In this document: in pieces, positions 32,047-42,850 of the stretch
Layout of the letters: each line of letters starts with the position of its first letter
How positions within the stretch are numbered: position 1 is the first letter of the stretch
Assembly (NCBI RefSeq): GCF_947507565.1
Contig: NC_089184.1
Coordinates: 2,232,001-2,296,000 of the forward strand
Reading direction: 5' to 3'
From: Oscarella lobularis
Taxonomy: Eukaryota; Porifera; Homoscleromorpha; Homosclerophorida; Oscarellidae
Length of the DNA: 64,000 nt
The notes under the pieces: model-generated
What the model was told of the DNA's origin: nothing
Databases searched by the model: none
The model's input: the letters and a program-made list of their open reading frames with translations, nothing else
Position numbers and translations under genes: made by a program

Positions 32047-33669
32047 ATGGAAGCACGAGGCCAAGGACGTCGAGCACGCGTCGAATTGACCCTGAAAGAA
32101 AAAGTTTCCGTGCTTGAATATGCCAAGCACCATCCAGATCACGGTTCGCGACAAATAGCTAAAGCTTTCGACTGCGGGAAAACACAGATTCAGAGCATCT
32201 TGAAAAGCAGAGACGCTATTGTAAAGGATTTTCAAGAATGCTGTCCTTCTTCGCGTAAACGAAAGCGTGAGAGCGCCCTAAACGACGCTGTCTACAATTG
32301 GTTCTCGTTAGCGAGACAGAGGGGAGTTCCGGTGACTGGGCCGATGTTACAAAACGAGGCGCTGAAAATCGCAGTTGCTATGGGTGAATCCGAGTTCAAA
32401 GCCTCTAATGGATGGTTGGAAAACTTCAAAAAGCGCCGCGGAATTGCTCAGTTTACAATCAGCGGAGAAGCAGCATCTGTTCCTGATGAATTAGTAGATT
32501 CTTGGAAAGAAAGACTCTCAGAACTTCTCCTCGGCTGTGACGACACCGAAGTTTGGAATGTAGACGAGACCGCCTGCTTTTTTAGAGCTCTTCCAAACAA
32601 GACACTGGGACAGAAAAAACAGAAGTGCAGTGGAGGAAAACAATCAAAGGAGAGGATTACGGTCGTTCATTTTGCTAGTGCCGCAGGTGAAAAGTTGCCA
32701 CCTGTAATAATTGGACGATCCGAGAAGCCACGATGTTTCAAAAGCGTTCGAGACATTCGTAGACCGTGCGGAATTCCCTATTACTCGAACAGCAAGGCAT
32801 GGATGACACGAGACATTTGGAAAAAAATGCTTACAGCTTGGAATGCAGAATTGGAAAGATGTGGAAAGAAAGTCGTTCTTCTCGCTGACAACGCTCCCAC
32901 CCATGATCCTTCTCTAAAGCTGTCCAATGTCACAATTATCTTTCTCCCAAAAAATGCAACATCCAGAGTTCAGCCTTTAGATGCTGGGATAATAAAAAAT
33001 TTCAAGGTTATGTATCGTCGTCTCCTTCTTCAGCACGTTCTTGCTCTAATCGACCAAACAACTCTTTCTGCCTCCGAAATCGCCAAGAGTGTAGACCTTT
33101 TGACAGCTATTAGATTCGTGAAGAGAGCTTGGAATGACGTCCAAAGAAGTACCATAAGGAATTGCTTTAGAAGCAGTGGAGCAATTCCTAAACAGGAGGA
33201 AGACGTCGATCCATTTGAAGGTTTGGAGGATGACGCAGAAAATGATGAATCAGAGTTGCAAGGCCTAATTGACAAAATTAGTCCGGAAATCGTTTCAGGC
33301 GCTGAATATGCTGCTTTTGATGATGACGTTGAAACATGCTACACGATCGAGGGAGACGACTGGAAAGAAAAGTTGCGTGTCGCGGCAATTGAAAATCTCG
33401 CGAAAAGATCTACTTTGCAAGAAAAGGAAGTAGTTAGCGATGCTGAGGAAGAAGAAGAGGACGATGAAACCGAACGGTCGCAGATTGATTCATGGGGCCA
33501 CGCTTTATTTGTTGCAATGAATCTACAGATGTTTGCTAATGAAAGAAAGAATGAAGAGGTTTCTGAAGCTGCGTTTGAGCTTTCAACAAGAATTAAAGAA
33601 GCTAAATTGAAGTCAATCGTATCTACGAAGCAAGCAAAAATCGATCAGTACTTTCAGAAAAATGACTAG
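32047..33669 (+). CDS. pogo/Tigger-type transposase A (intact, 540 aa)
   Basis: The N-terminus has a CENP-B/pogo-like HTH pair: LTLKEKVSVLEYAKHH with HGSRQIAKAFDCGKTQIQSI, then a second DNA-binding unit ending FKASNGWLENFKKRRGI. The DDE_1 catalytic core shows VWNVDETACFFRALP (first Asp), VLLADNAPTHDP (second Asp) and SRVQPLDAGIIKNFK (third Asp), giving the DDD pattern of pogo transposases. An acidic linker follows (EEEEDDETERSQ). The last residues include QAKIDQYF, which fits the PCNA-interaction (PIP) consensus QxxIxx(F/Y)(F/Y), as in Drosophila pogo. No stop or shift is seen, so the element may be young or active. Confidence 0.92.
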   Translation: MEARGQGRRARVELTLKEKVSVLEYAKHHPDHGSRQIAKAFDCGKTQIQSILKSRDAIVKDFQECCPSSRKRKRESALNDAVYNWFSLARQRGVPVTGPMLQNEALKIAVAMGESEFKASNGWLENFKKRRGIAQFTISGEAASVPDELVDSWKERLSELLLGCDDTEVWNVDETACFFRALPNKTLGQKKQKCSGGKQSKERITVVHFASAAGEKLPPVIIGRSEKPRCFKSVRDIRRPCGIPYYSNSKAWMTRDIWKKMLTAWNAELERCGKKVVLLADNAPTHDPSLKLSNVTIIFLPKNATSRVQPLDAGIIKNFKVMYRRLLLQHVLALIDQTTLSASEIAKSVDLLTAIRFVKRAWNDVQRSTIRNCFRSSGAIPKQEEDVDPFEGLEDDAENDESELQGLIDKISPEIVSGAEYAAFDDDVETCYTIEGDDWKEKLRVAAIENLAKRSTLQEKEVVSDAEEEEEDDETERSQIDSWGHALFVAMNLQMFANERKNEEVSEAAFELSTRIKEAKLKSIVSTKQAKIDQYFQKND

Positions 33670-34042
33670 AACTACTGCTGTACTACTTTGCTTTCTTCTG
33701 CACTAATAGTACTAGTTCTTGTCGAAAAAAATTTTTTTTGTTATAGAGACCACCTGAATATTACGGCCAGTAAAGTCACGTCCCATGGGTGGCCGGATTA
33801 AACAGGTTCCACTGTATTACCAAGTCATGGGACAGCTTGGGGTGACGCGTTTGAAATGGAGCCATTTCGTTGTGTTCACCAAAAAGATATGCACATCGAG
33901 AAGATTATATTTGACGAACAATTGTGGCAAGAAACGCGTGTAAAGCTGTGTAGTTACTACAATGATGTTGTAGGACATCATCTTCTATAGAATCTAATAG
34001 GCGAATGACAGATGTGAGGTGTACATTACATAGTGGCTAGTA

Positions 34043-35400
34043 TTATAAGTCTCGATTTTTTCCAATCAGTCTGTCTTGCAGATTTGTAAGGCCCGCGGCG
34101 ACTACTAGAATGTCGTCTAGCATCCCAAGTCGTTGCTTGTTAGCCTGAGTTTTGTTTAGTATTAGGAATTCTCGTAATCTGCCAAAGGCTCGCTCGACAT
34201 GTATTCGACCTGATGCCAATAGACGACTTTGGATTGCTCGCTCTGACGTTAACTGACTCTGCCCCTGAATGAAAGATGGTATGGATAAAAGAGCTCTTTT
34301 TTCGGCAAACAGATCGGCGACTTTGAAACCTCGATCAGCGAGTATTCTTTGTCAGGGTCTTACGCTCTCAAATATCCTGGAAAGTTTAACAGTGCGTCTG
34401 TCTGACAGACTTCCGGCAAATCCTTTGGAAAAAAAGATAAACGTACCTGTCCACAAACTAACGGCTGCAAGGTATTTAATGGTAGTGTGACTCTTGTATT
34501 GTGAGTACACAGCTTTTTGAACAGGGAGAGAATGCGGCCGCTCAATAAAAATTTCGATGCAGTCGATTGCAGCAACGCAATTGGGAAAATGCCGGAGCAC
34601 ATCACTGTCCTGCCCGCCAAAGGTGCTCGATGGCCATTGGAGAACACCTTCAAACTGAGCAGAGAGGAATGGTAGCCAGGCATTGATTATCGCCGATACT
34701 GACTGCTGCGAAATTTCAAAACGAAAGGCCAGATCTTGCTCTAATAATCCCAAGCGAAGTCGCACAAGCACCAAAGAATTCTTCTATCAGCGGAAGCTGT
34801 CTTCTGGGAGCTTCACCGTCACCGCTGAAGTAGCAGTGATCATGACCAATGTCCTTTGGCAGCCTGATGCCCGATGGCTGTTTGCCAGTTAACCGTATAG
34901 TGCGAGCAAACGGCTCCAGCCACTCCCACGTTATCAAAAAAATTGACCTTGACTTAAATCCGGTGTAAAATTTGAAATCTGCTTCGGATATGGTGCCAGA
35001 TCGGAACGAACGATTCAACAGAAGCTGCTTCGCCATTACGAGTTCGCGACGTAGGAAATCCACCTCTCTCGCCCAAGCATGCTCCGTCTCAAGTTCCATT
35101 ACTTCATCAGGCGAACGAGTCTCAGCTTCAAGACCACCGACCAATTCCCCGGTTCACTCGGTTGGCTCACTTGTTGCCTCACTCGTAAAGCCCTTTTCTT
35201 GGCACGTCTGTCGGGAAATGCAATTCGTCTCGTACTGACGATGAGAGAAGGCAACAGGAAGGGAAAGCTTGTTCTTTGACGCTAGATTTTTGTAATGCAA
35301 ATTGCATAAATACGACTCCTTTCCAGGTTTCCAGTCTCGCCCACGTTCATCCTTGCGTCCAATGCGCTTTACGACGATGCTCCTTACCTCAGGCGGCATT
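34043..35400 (-). pseudogene. DDE_4 transposase with THAP-like N-terminus (element A)
   Basis: The 5' part (35400-35280) reads MPPEVRSIVVKRIGRK and WKPGKESYLCNLHY, resembling the second half of a THAP zinc finger. The upstream Cys pair is not resolved. A coiled stretch (EHAWAREVDFLRREL) and ADFKFYTGFKSRS follow. The catalytic domain shows HFPNCVAAIDCIEIFIERP (first Asp), RILADRGFKVADLFAEK (second Asp) and ASGRIHVERAFGRL (Glu), ending at TAA 34043. A frame break near 34790 and another near 34352 interrupt it. It belongs to the DDE_Tnp_4 group of PIF/Harbinger/ISL2EU transposases. It is convergent with the YqaJ gene. Confidence 0.75.
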
Positions 35401-35460
35401 CGATCAATTTTGTGAAGAACTAAAATTTATTTTGACTCCAGACAGTCGGTCTTCCTAAAG

Positions 35461-36886
35461 TCTGGACAGCGGCAAATTCTCTTGCCGCTGACTGGGGACA
35501 CTGGGCAGCGTCCTTTTCGATTTGAGCACCCGTAGGCGCAACACTGGCGTCGACTAGGCACATCAACTGCAGACCCGTGTGACATAGCTCGAGTTTAATA
35601 TCAAAAATACCAAGCGCAGGTTAAATTGGCTAAAATCGAACAATAGCGTACTTATATGTGACTTTGTCCGTCCGCAGGTCAAGCTCATTCGTCGACAATC
35701 GGCTGTCTTGGGGCATTGGAGGACTTTTTGTGCGACCACGCCCCCTTTTGGGAACAGTAGCTGCTGCCTTTTCGGGCGTATATCTGCTAAAGGAAACAGA
35801 GAAGGAACCAAAGCAAACCACCTGACGGTGCGCGATAAGGTCTTCGTACCGTAGAATAGCTTGGAACTTTACACGCTGCTTCCTATGCTGGATATCGGAC
35901 GGTAAAGTAAGGGATCGAAAAGGGGGCCTTCCCAGGTATTCACCAACGAGTACTGCGCAAGCGCTGGATTACAATCAGGCCTGGTATCCTCTATTTAGAA
36001 AACGCGGCGGTAACGCCTCCGTCGAAGCCCAGACATCTTTTTTGAGCCTACTATCTTTTCAACGGCTCAGACAAAGGTGTACTTACAGGAGAGTATGCGA
36101 AGTCGATGACCGAGCAGCGGGGGCCTGCAAAAGGTAACAGAAGGGAAGTAATGCAACTCCATTACTTTAACGCGAGTTACACGGGAAACTATACAAAACT
36201 TTCTAGCACGTGCGCATTTAATTAAGTCGAATAAGATCAATTTCGACTACGCTCCATTGCCTTTTCCTCGCAACCCCATTACATCGACGACTTGGGGGCA
36301 AAGTATCCGAGGTGGACGTTCGTTTGCCCCGGCGCGAAAAAGACGATGATCGAAACTATTGAAGAAGCATTAAGTCTTACGCGTTCGCAAGTGTTACCGC
36401 GGTGCCTCGTTTTTGATCACCCGGCAAAAAATCATGAAGGCGAGGCGAGGCGCAAGAGAGTTTCCGCTGTTTCGGGTGGCTTCACCTGCAGCGAGATGCG
36501 CCTTGGATAAATAAAGTCGGCCTAAACCGACGTTCCACCGGATCCCCACAACTGCCGATCGTTTTTTTGCGATTAAACAAAACTTTATACTGAGAATTGA
36601 ATGCAATGCATTAGATATGAAGAATTTTAGCGATGCCACAATAAAGGAGCGATAAGCAGGCAGGCGTCGGTTGTAGTGAAGGACGTGTACTATCCGGTAG
36701 CGCAAGCATAGACAGTTACTACTTACCCTAATGCTACGCTTCCGGCGTCATGACAATTGTTCACGCCTCCGAATTCATGTATTGTTTCATCCGTGTTAAA
36801 GTTTCATACACCGCGTTGATTCCTATGATATGGCTCGTGCAGTGTGAGCGCACGGGCATCAACCTTTGATCGGCTACGTTGAATTA
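35461..36886. other. No gene recognised between element A and pogo B
   Basis: Only short anonymous frames on both strands; no known domain was seen. Confidence 0.4.
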
Positions 36887-37131
36887 CAGTAAAACCTGTG
36901 TTAGCGACCACTCCTATATAGCGACCACCTGTCTATTACGACCACTTTCTTTGGGACGGATCGTTCGTAGTGTAAAGTACCTTGCATATAGCGACCACCT
37001 GCCTTCTGCGACCAGCGACCACCTTTCTCTACACGTTCTTGCGCAATTTGCACTGTCTACAGCGACCACGTAAAGCGCAAACGCGTATCAGGGCATTAAA
37101 CCTGACAACAAAGAGCCTACAAAGTGCCTAA

Positions 37132-37641
37132 AATGCCTCCCACGGACTTTTTTTCACGTGCCAGGTTCGCGGCATTCGTCTAAATGAACATTGCGATGGC
37201 GTTGAAGACGGCTCGCCGGTGCAACTTATCAGGTACCGTAGGAATCGGCACGATCAGAACGCAATAGCGGCCCTGTACACCGGATATCGCTTGGGGCACA
37301 TTGAGCGAGAGGTTGCGTCAGTCATCGCACCATATTTAGATCGAGCTCAAATTATTATGACCGGGTAAACTAGCATGCCCATTTATACTTCAATAATGCC
37401 AATGGTACCCTATTGTTTTAGGCAAATGATGGGCGTACCGTACTCTTGCCATCCTCAGGGGTCCAGGAGCTGGCACTTTCGTGTGCATGACGTGAGGGCA
37501 CACGTGTCCTCGTGCAGTCTTACCCTCAGGGAGATGCACACTCTATGCTTTTCACTCGAAGACGTAGGAGTAATCGTGTGGAGAAGATTCTCACAACCTG
37601 GCTCTGACAATGACGAAAGCAACACTTCCATAGAATATTAG
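37132..37641 (+). pseudogene. HIRAN-domain ORF carried by pogo element B
   Basis: ATG 37132 (MPPTDFF) is one base out of frame with the HIRAN reading; the shift falls in a T7 run near 37150. The domain reads TCQVRGIRLNEHCDGVEDG, then LIRYRRNRHDQNAIAALYTG and YRLGHIEREVASVIAPYLD, a good HLTF-like HIRAN core. A TAA follows at ~37366 and a further 88-codon open stretch continues to 37641. The orientation is the same as the transposase, unlike element A. It resembles HIRAN copy 1 (GYIERNVAS and LAPLID). Confidence 0.7.
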
Positions 37642-37787
37642 CATGTTTTCCATGATATTCTGAGTACCGAAATGCAAGTTAGCGCAATCTGCCTTAGCGT
37701 TAATTCAACTGTCAGGGCGACACTCCCTAACCTTCCTATCTTCCTACGTCCGTATTTGCGCGTCGTCGAATCGATTTCGAGTACAGT

Positions 37788-39356
37788 ATGTCCGCGAAGA
37801 AACGAAAATCGTTGTCGCTAAGCGACCGCATGAGAGTTCTGGAAAGAGCGACAAATGGGCGGTCTGCTCGCCAGATCGCGAAGGAGATTGACGTTGGCAA
37901 GACTCAAATCCAAGGGATTGTAAAGCGGAAAGAAGAGATCCTTAGAGACTATTCATCAGGGGCCTCTCAAGGTCAAAAACGACGGAAGCTATCTAAGACC
38001 GGCAACGAGCTAATTAACTCATTAACTCTTGAATGGTTTGTAAAAGCTCGGTCTAAAAATATACCTATTTCCTGGCCTCTTCTTCAAAAAAAAGCATTGA
38101 TGATTGCAAGCGAATTGAAAAATGATAAATTTAAAGCTTCCAACGGATGGTTAGAGTTGTTTCGAAAACGAAACAACATTTCGTTTCCCGCACTTTCAGG
38201 AGAGTCTGATTCTGTAAACAAAGAGACAGTAGCAGATTGGGAAACCAGAATTGAAAAAATTTGCGAAGGATACTCTCCGGAGAACATCTTCAATTTAGAC
38301 GAGACTGGGCTATTTTTCAGAGCCCTTCCAAGCAAATCTTAAGTTCTCAGAGGTGACAGCTGCAAAGGAGGAAAAAAATCCAAGGGTCGCCTTACGGTTG
38401 TGTTATGCTGTTCGTGGGCGGGCGAGAAAATGCAACCGCTGGTTATTGGCAAGGCAAAGTCTCCCAGGTGCTTTAAAGGCATTAACGTCTCAGACCTGTC
38501 TCTAACGTGGAGATGGAATCGAAAAGCCTGGATGACGTCTACTATATTTCAGGAGTGGCTCCTTGGAATTGACCGCTTACTTGGAATGAGAAACAGAAAA
38601 ATTTTATTGTTTGCCGATAATGCTTCGTGCCACTTGCCCCCGGAACTCGTCAACATCAAACTACAGTTTTTGCCGCCCAACACAACGTCTCTTACGCAGC
38701 CTCTAGATCAAGGAATTATTTAAAACATGAAGGTTTTTTACTGAAAAAAATTCCTTTATCACGTCGTGTCAAAAATCGACGAAATGTCGTCGGCAGCCGA
38801 GGTTAGCTCAAGCGTAAACGTTCTGCAAGCCATCTCGTGGATAACCCAAACTTGGAGAAGCGTCAAGGAAAGTACAATTACGGCATGCTTTGCTAAGTCC
38901 GGTTTCATTCACTGCCATCAATTTGATGATGTTGAATTACAGCTACCCGACGCTGCGGAAGAGTTGGAAGTCTGTCCAGAAGATCCAGAAGAATTTGTCA
39001 CCATGGACGATAATCTAGCCACTTACGAAACCACGGATGATTCGTGAGAGCAGAAATTGTTGGAAAAAGCCAGAAAATCACTTGATCAGGTCGCCTTTGT
39101 TGACTCTGACTGCGAAAGTGACGACGTTGAGATAGAAGATGAGATAGAAGAGTCTCAAAGAAGTTTGAGTGCATTTCACGTCAAGTCCTACCGTCAAGCT
39201 TCAGAGAGCCTGCGTGAAATTCAGGAATTCTGTCTTCGACAAAACGACGGTGAGCTTTACTCTCATTTCACATCTGCGTAGACGGTAATCGACTGTCGTC
39301 TTGTGCAAGCTGCACAAAGCGCTCGCCAATCTACTATTCTTGATTTCTTTTTGTAA
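37788..39356 (+). pseudogene. pogo/Tigger-type transposase B, stops only, no frameshift
   Basis: A single reading frame covers the whole protein: LSLSDRMRVLERATNG with RQIAKEIDVGKTQIQGIVKR (HTH), FKASNGWLELFRKRNNI (second HTH), IFNLDETGLFFRALP (first Asp), ILLFADNASCHLP (second Asp), SLTQPLDQGII (third Asp). In-frame stops lie at 38340, 38721, 38739, 39045 and 39279. Beyond the last, QSARQSTILDFFL ends at TAA 39354; QSTILDFF fits the PIP-box consensus like the C-terminus of transposase A. The protein is about as long as transposase A once the stops are read through. Confidence 0.85.
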
Positions 39357-39713
39357 AACAATTCAAAATCGTGGTGTTAGCTTACGTACGTAAATGCTCT
39401 TGTTTTTAAGACAACGATAGCTTACCTAAGTCAGTGTTAAGTAATGAGAAAACTGTCTTTGAGAAGGCATGTACTGTCATGTACTTTACCAAACGTGCGC
39501 TAACCTATTTAGGGCCAGGATGTAAAACGCCCACTCGTCTACAGCGACCACCTGTCTATAACAACCACTTTTTGGGGGAACCGCAGGTGGTCGTTATAGA
39601 CAGGTTTTACTGTACCACGAAAGAAGACAACCTTTCCTTCGAATGCTTCGATAAAATGCCGTTTTATCGATTTTTCAAGGCGTATCGAAGACCTTAGCGC
39701 GCGCTGGTGAACA

Positions 39714-39739
39714 CCCCCCCCCCCCCCCCCCCCCCCCCC
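39714..39739 (+). repeat. Poly-C run (26 bases)
   Basis: Uninterrupted C tract between pogo B and the Helitron relic; its length may be assembly-dependent. Confidence 0.95.
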
Positions 39740-39845
39740 GAGTGTATACTCTTCCGATGTTGGGTGCCTTCTTGAAAAATGTCGTACGATTGTTATAAAA
39801 GATTGCTTTGCCTTTTTAGAGGTTCCCAGGTTTTTTTGCTCTTGT

Positions 39846-40605
39846 TCAATATGAAGTATTGAGGGACATCGACGTAGAGTACAGTAGTTGACAAACAAAA
39901 TCGAAGTCAGAGGTTGAAGGGTCTGACGAACGGTAATAGCGGCAAAGCTTGAAAAAAGCCGTGAGCGTCGTTTCCAGCGGTGTTTGTGCGACAGTGTCTG
40001 CTGTTCGCGCCGTAAAAAGAACTCTCTCTCCGTTAGGTAAGTGAATTTGTAGTGGCATAACAGAAGGAAAGCGATCGTGAATATGTAAACCAAATATACG
40101 CCAGCAAGGTTCGCTGCAGCTGACATAGCGTGCAGCTCTTTGAAATATTTTTATTTCATCTCCGGTGTTTGGTTCAATTTCAAAAGCGGCAAGATCCTCT
40201 CCTTTGTTGACGTACTTTATGACAGATTCAACGCTGCTGCACATCTCGACATTGATGTGGCATTGGTAACGTCGTAAAAGATACGGGGAGTACGGAAAAA
40301 TCCCACTATTGTCGGTTACCACGTCCTTCCATCGTATTTTCTTTGTGACAGATATTCCGCCATCTTCGGGAGATCTTCTGCGATATCTGGGGGATATCCG
40401 TCAACGCCGGTGTCGGTTTCGATTTTAAATTTGAGAGTTTTCGTTCAGTATCCATTTTACATGCATGGGGAAGAGGGATTTATGTCTCCGCAGGGACCGT
40501 GGCACACGTTTTTGAGAACAATGGTGTGCAGTTCGGGGTCAACAGTCGGATCCGGAAATTCTGCCGAAATAGCATGGTCGATCACTGAGCCGCGAATTTG
40601 ATGGG
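39846..40605 (-). pseudogene. Helitron Rep-helicase fragment (Rep side)
   Basis: Minus-strand order: AISAEFPDPTVDPELHTIVL and CHGPCGDINPSSPCM (~40590-40470), two stops, then ETDTGVDGYPPDIAEDLP. After a shift, GIFPYSPYLLRRYQCHINVE (~40310) is followed by IKYVNKGEDLA and ARYVSCSEPCWRIFGLHIHD. These are the conserved blocks just downstream of the Rep domain in Helitron proteins. The HUH Rep motif and the helicase walker motifs are not in this piece. Another Helitron piece (C-terminal) is at 54 kb on the other strand. Confidence 0.8.
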
Positions 40606-40945
40606 AAACTGTCTAAAGACTATTTTATAAATTAAAACTTGTTTTAAGACGATTCTAAAAATTGTCCTGATTTTAAAAAATGTCTAAAGAAATTTAAAAA
40701 TTGTCTCTAGGCGAATCTGAAAATTCTCTCAAGACAATTCTAAAAGTTCTCCCAAGACAACTCTAAAAATGCTGCAAAGACTATTTTAAAATTTATCCTG
40801 TTACCTTCATTTTGACGCGCAACATCGCAATAAAAAGATGTGTGTTTCCTCGAGACCTTGCACTTTTTCCTTCAACGATTCTCGTTTGCGCATCTCGAGA
40901 CCTTGCACATTTTCCTTCAACGATTCTTGTTTGCGCATCTCGCTC
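40606..40945. repeat. Degenerate AT-rich repeats and a 46-bp duplication
   Basis: From 40610 to 40800 a degenerate ~25-30-bp unit (gtctaaagactattttaaaa-like) recurs at least six times. At 40852-40945 a unit beginning ctcgagaccttgcac and ending gtttgcgcat occurs twice in tandem. Confidence 0.65.
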
Positions 40946-42192
40946 TCTAATTGCTCCTATACGAAATAAGAATATCAAAAAATTGTAAAAAAATTCACAT
41001 TTTGTGCACTGTTTGCCTTGCCGTCTTGCACGATTCTGCTTTGCCCATTCGCTTAGCTTGTTTTCTCGAGTATCAGATCATCGCACTATAAGAATTTGTC
41101 TTACCTCGATCACCTGCACTTGTTTCTTTCATGATTCTGTTTTGCGCATTCCCTGTATTTTTTCGCTAAGATCTCTAATACGAAATAAGAATATCAGGAC
41201 ATTGCAATAAATAATTAGTGTTTTCCTTATTTCGTAGAGTTTTTTGCCGTTACGTACCATTCCGTCTTTTTTCGGCTTCGCCTCGGAGCTGTTGGTCCAA
41301 TGAAAGTTCTTTTATAAAACTAGAATAATATTACGTCGTCTGCCAACAACAATGTTAAGTTACCTGAATATCGAATGCAAATCTTGTCTAGTAGTTGACT
41401 TGGTTTTGCGCATCTTGTTCTCGTCGTCGTTTAGCTAAAAGTTTGTTTTATACTTGAGGAGAATAATAAAACTTCCAATGAAAAAAAGCAACTTTATGCT
41501 ACCATATTAAATTTCCGATAAATCTTTAGTGAGTTTTATGACTGCACTTTCCGTGGAGTTGCAGTACTGCCTTTAAAATTTAGGTGCTTCTATACAAAAC
41601 AAGAATAATATAACGTTGCAAGAAAAAAATAACGGGAAACAACGATACGTGGGAGGATCTAAGGCGCCGGTATGAGGGGTCGTGTACACGCCAAACTTAT
41701 GTACGTAACCGTTTGTCTTTGGCCAGCCTAACATTTTACTGACGCGCTGTCCTTTCTTGAGGAGATTTTTCGGCGTTGACTATCTACAGGGATGCTATCA
41801 TTGCTAGGGTGAGACGAGCAGGAAGAGGACCTTGCTGCACGCACAACAAATTGCTACAACTACGCTTACTCGCACAAAATTTTTTTGTCTACGTAGCAAA
41901 ATTATACTATAATTACTTAGCTCTCTGGCTAAAACTAGCTTGCCAGAAGCTCATACATGTATAATAACTAGGACATTGAGACCCCATCTGAGACATAGTG
42001 AGATCCGTATGGAGACTTACTGAGACCTCTTCTGAGACCTACCTGTTTTGCCTCTACTGAGACATGCTGAAACGCCGTTTTGAGATATGCTGTTTAGTTT
42101 TTCATTACGTATTTCGTCTGAAATATGCAGAAACGGAAGTACACAAAGCAATATGTCACAAAGCAAAATACGTAATGGCTGCGTATAAGAGT
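40946..42192. other. No gene recognised
   Basis: AT-rich sequence with short frames. A tandem of gagacctN(c)tctgagac-like words appears at 41975-42065. Confidence 0.4.
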
Positions 42193-42850
42193 TTAGCATT
42201 TGCTCGTTGCTTCTTTTTGCTTAGTTGTAGGCTTTTTGGCGAATCCAGATTGGCATGCCGAGCAGAAGAATTGCCGCGAAATTGTTTTTTTCATTATCTT
42301 CTCATGTGTCATGAAACCAGTCCTGACACCTGTCGCAGTCCCGCATTCGCTTAGAAAATCTCTTGCCCTTCGAATTTTACTCGAGAGTTGTCGAGGAAAA
42401 GGTACAAAACCCCATCCCTTAGGCATTTTGCAAGGTGCGGACGCAATGCGTCCTAGCCGTATATGACCTTATCCGTGTCGTTTCCAAATGCGGCATCTGT
42501 GAGAAGAGCTATCGCAAAGGACCGCAGTCGCTTCCGCCGTCTTGATGTTGTACTTCGCGTATTTGTAACTTTTTCGAATCAGTCTTGTAGAGTGAAGCAA
42601 GATGATTCTGCAGTGTACTTGACAAGGTTCCAGTTAATAGGCTGTTGTACAGCATTATATTACCGCAGCTGTCGCTTGATGTCGCTACCCAATGGACGAT
42701 CCCAACATTCAATATCTGCAGGTTGTTCTCCCTCGTTACTTTGAATCGCCACGCAGTTTCATAATTGGTAAGCTGTAATCCTTCCATTTATCGTCGAATT
42801 GCTTTGAAAGAACTTGAGCGTCGTTAATCATTTTATTATGAAGCGACATT
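42193..42850 (-). pseudogene. Ulp1/SENP-like (C48) protease-fold relic with PHD-like tail, copy 1
   Basis: The minus strand reads MINDAQVLSKQFDD (~42835), then after a shift GLQLTNYETAWRF and NNLQILNVGIVHWVATSSDS. HWV is the catalytic-His motif, LYNSL sits at the Asp position (Asn here), and GGSDCGP holds the catalytic Cys. A shift leads to FAIALLTDAAFGND. Further 3', RDCDRCQDWFHDT and, in another frame, QFFCSACQ are consistent with a PHD-like zinc finger. Ulp1-fold proteases of this type occur on mobile elements. Stops and shifts and the Asp-to-Asn change mark it as inactive. Confidence 0.65.

Larger units (their letters stand above)
31462..33814 (+). mobile_element. pogo/Tigger-like element A, complete with TIRs and TA duplication
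   Basis: Left end CAGTGGAACCTGTCCTAACG at 31462; the reverse complement of the right end reads CAGTGGAACCTGTTTAATCC, ending at 33814. Both ends are flanked by TA (31460-31461, 33815-33816). Length 2353 bp. It holds an intact transposase and a divergent HIRAN ORF. Removing it with one TA restores the host YqaJ frame exactly (HPYY joined to YQVM). Confidence 0.9.
30441..33990 (+). pseudogene. YqaJ-type nuclease gene (ISL2EU-like element A), split by a pogo insertion
   Basis: ATG 30441 starts MDEPKITPAPSD, followed by a GT-AG intron; the middle of the protein is poorly defined. The YqaJ fold is clear from ~31030: VHWHSARSWRITSSNIGLIC, then IQYGRETEEEAV (E), and after a frame change DEPYVGASPDGLV (D) and GCLEIKC (E-x-K), the PD-(D/E)xK-type active-site set. 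The exon breaks at TA 31460 where the pogo element starts and resumes at 33817 as YYQVMGQLGVTRLKWSHFVV. One more shift leads to IEKIIFDEQLWQET, ending at TAG 33990. YqaJ proteins are lambda-exonuclease-like. It is convergent with the DDE_4 transposase 52 bp away. Confidence 0.75.
30441..35460. mobile_element. ISL2EU-like two-gene transposon A (approximate extent)
   Basis: A plus-strand YqaJ nuclease and a minus-strand DDE_4 transposase with a THAP-like N-terminus converge with a 52-bp gap. The same pair recurs at 43.4-47.3 kb. From memory, ISL2EU (PHIS group) elements encode a transposase plus a YqaJ protein. I could not locate terminal repeats, so the outer limits are only the gene limits. 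Confidence 0.6.
36887..39612 (+). mobile_element. pogo/Tigger-like element B with TIRs and TA duplication
   Basis: Left end CAGTAAAACCTGTGTTAGCG at 36887 and right end (reverse complement) CAGTAAAACCTGTCTATAAC at 39612, both flanked by TA. Length 2726 bp. A second inner copy of agcgaccacctgtctat near the right end makes a local hairpin (~39541-39605). It holds a HIRAN ORF and a stop-interrupted transposase. Confidence 0.88.

Noticed and set aside
26300-39739. Poly-G (26300) and poly-C (39714) runs as functional G-quadruplex elements
   Set aside because: Pure homopolymers of 26-27 bases are more likely simple repeats or assembly-limited tracts; no promoter context.
40793-41210. Small frames with RDAQTRIVEGK repeats as a coding repeat protein
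   Set aside because: They come from the 46-bp DNA duplication and no flanking coding signal exists.
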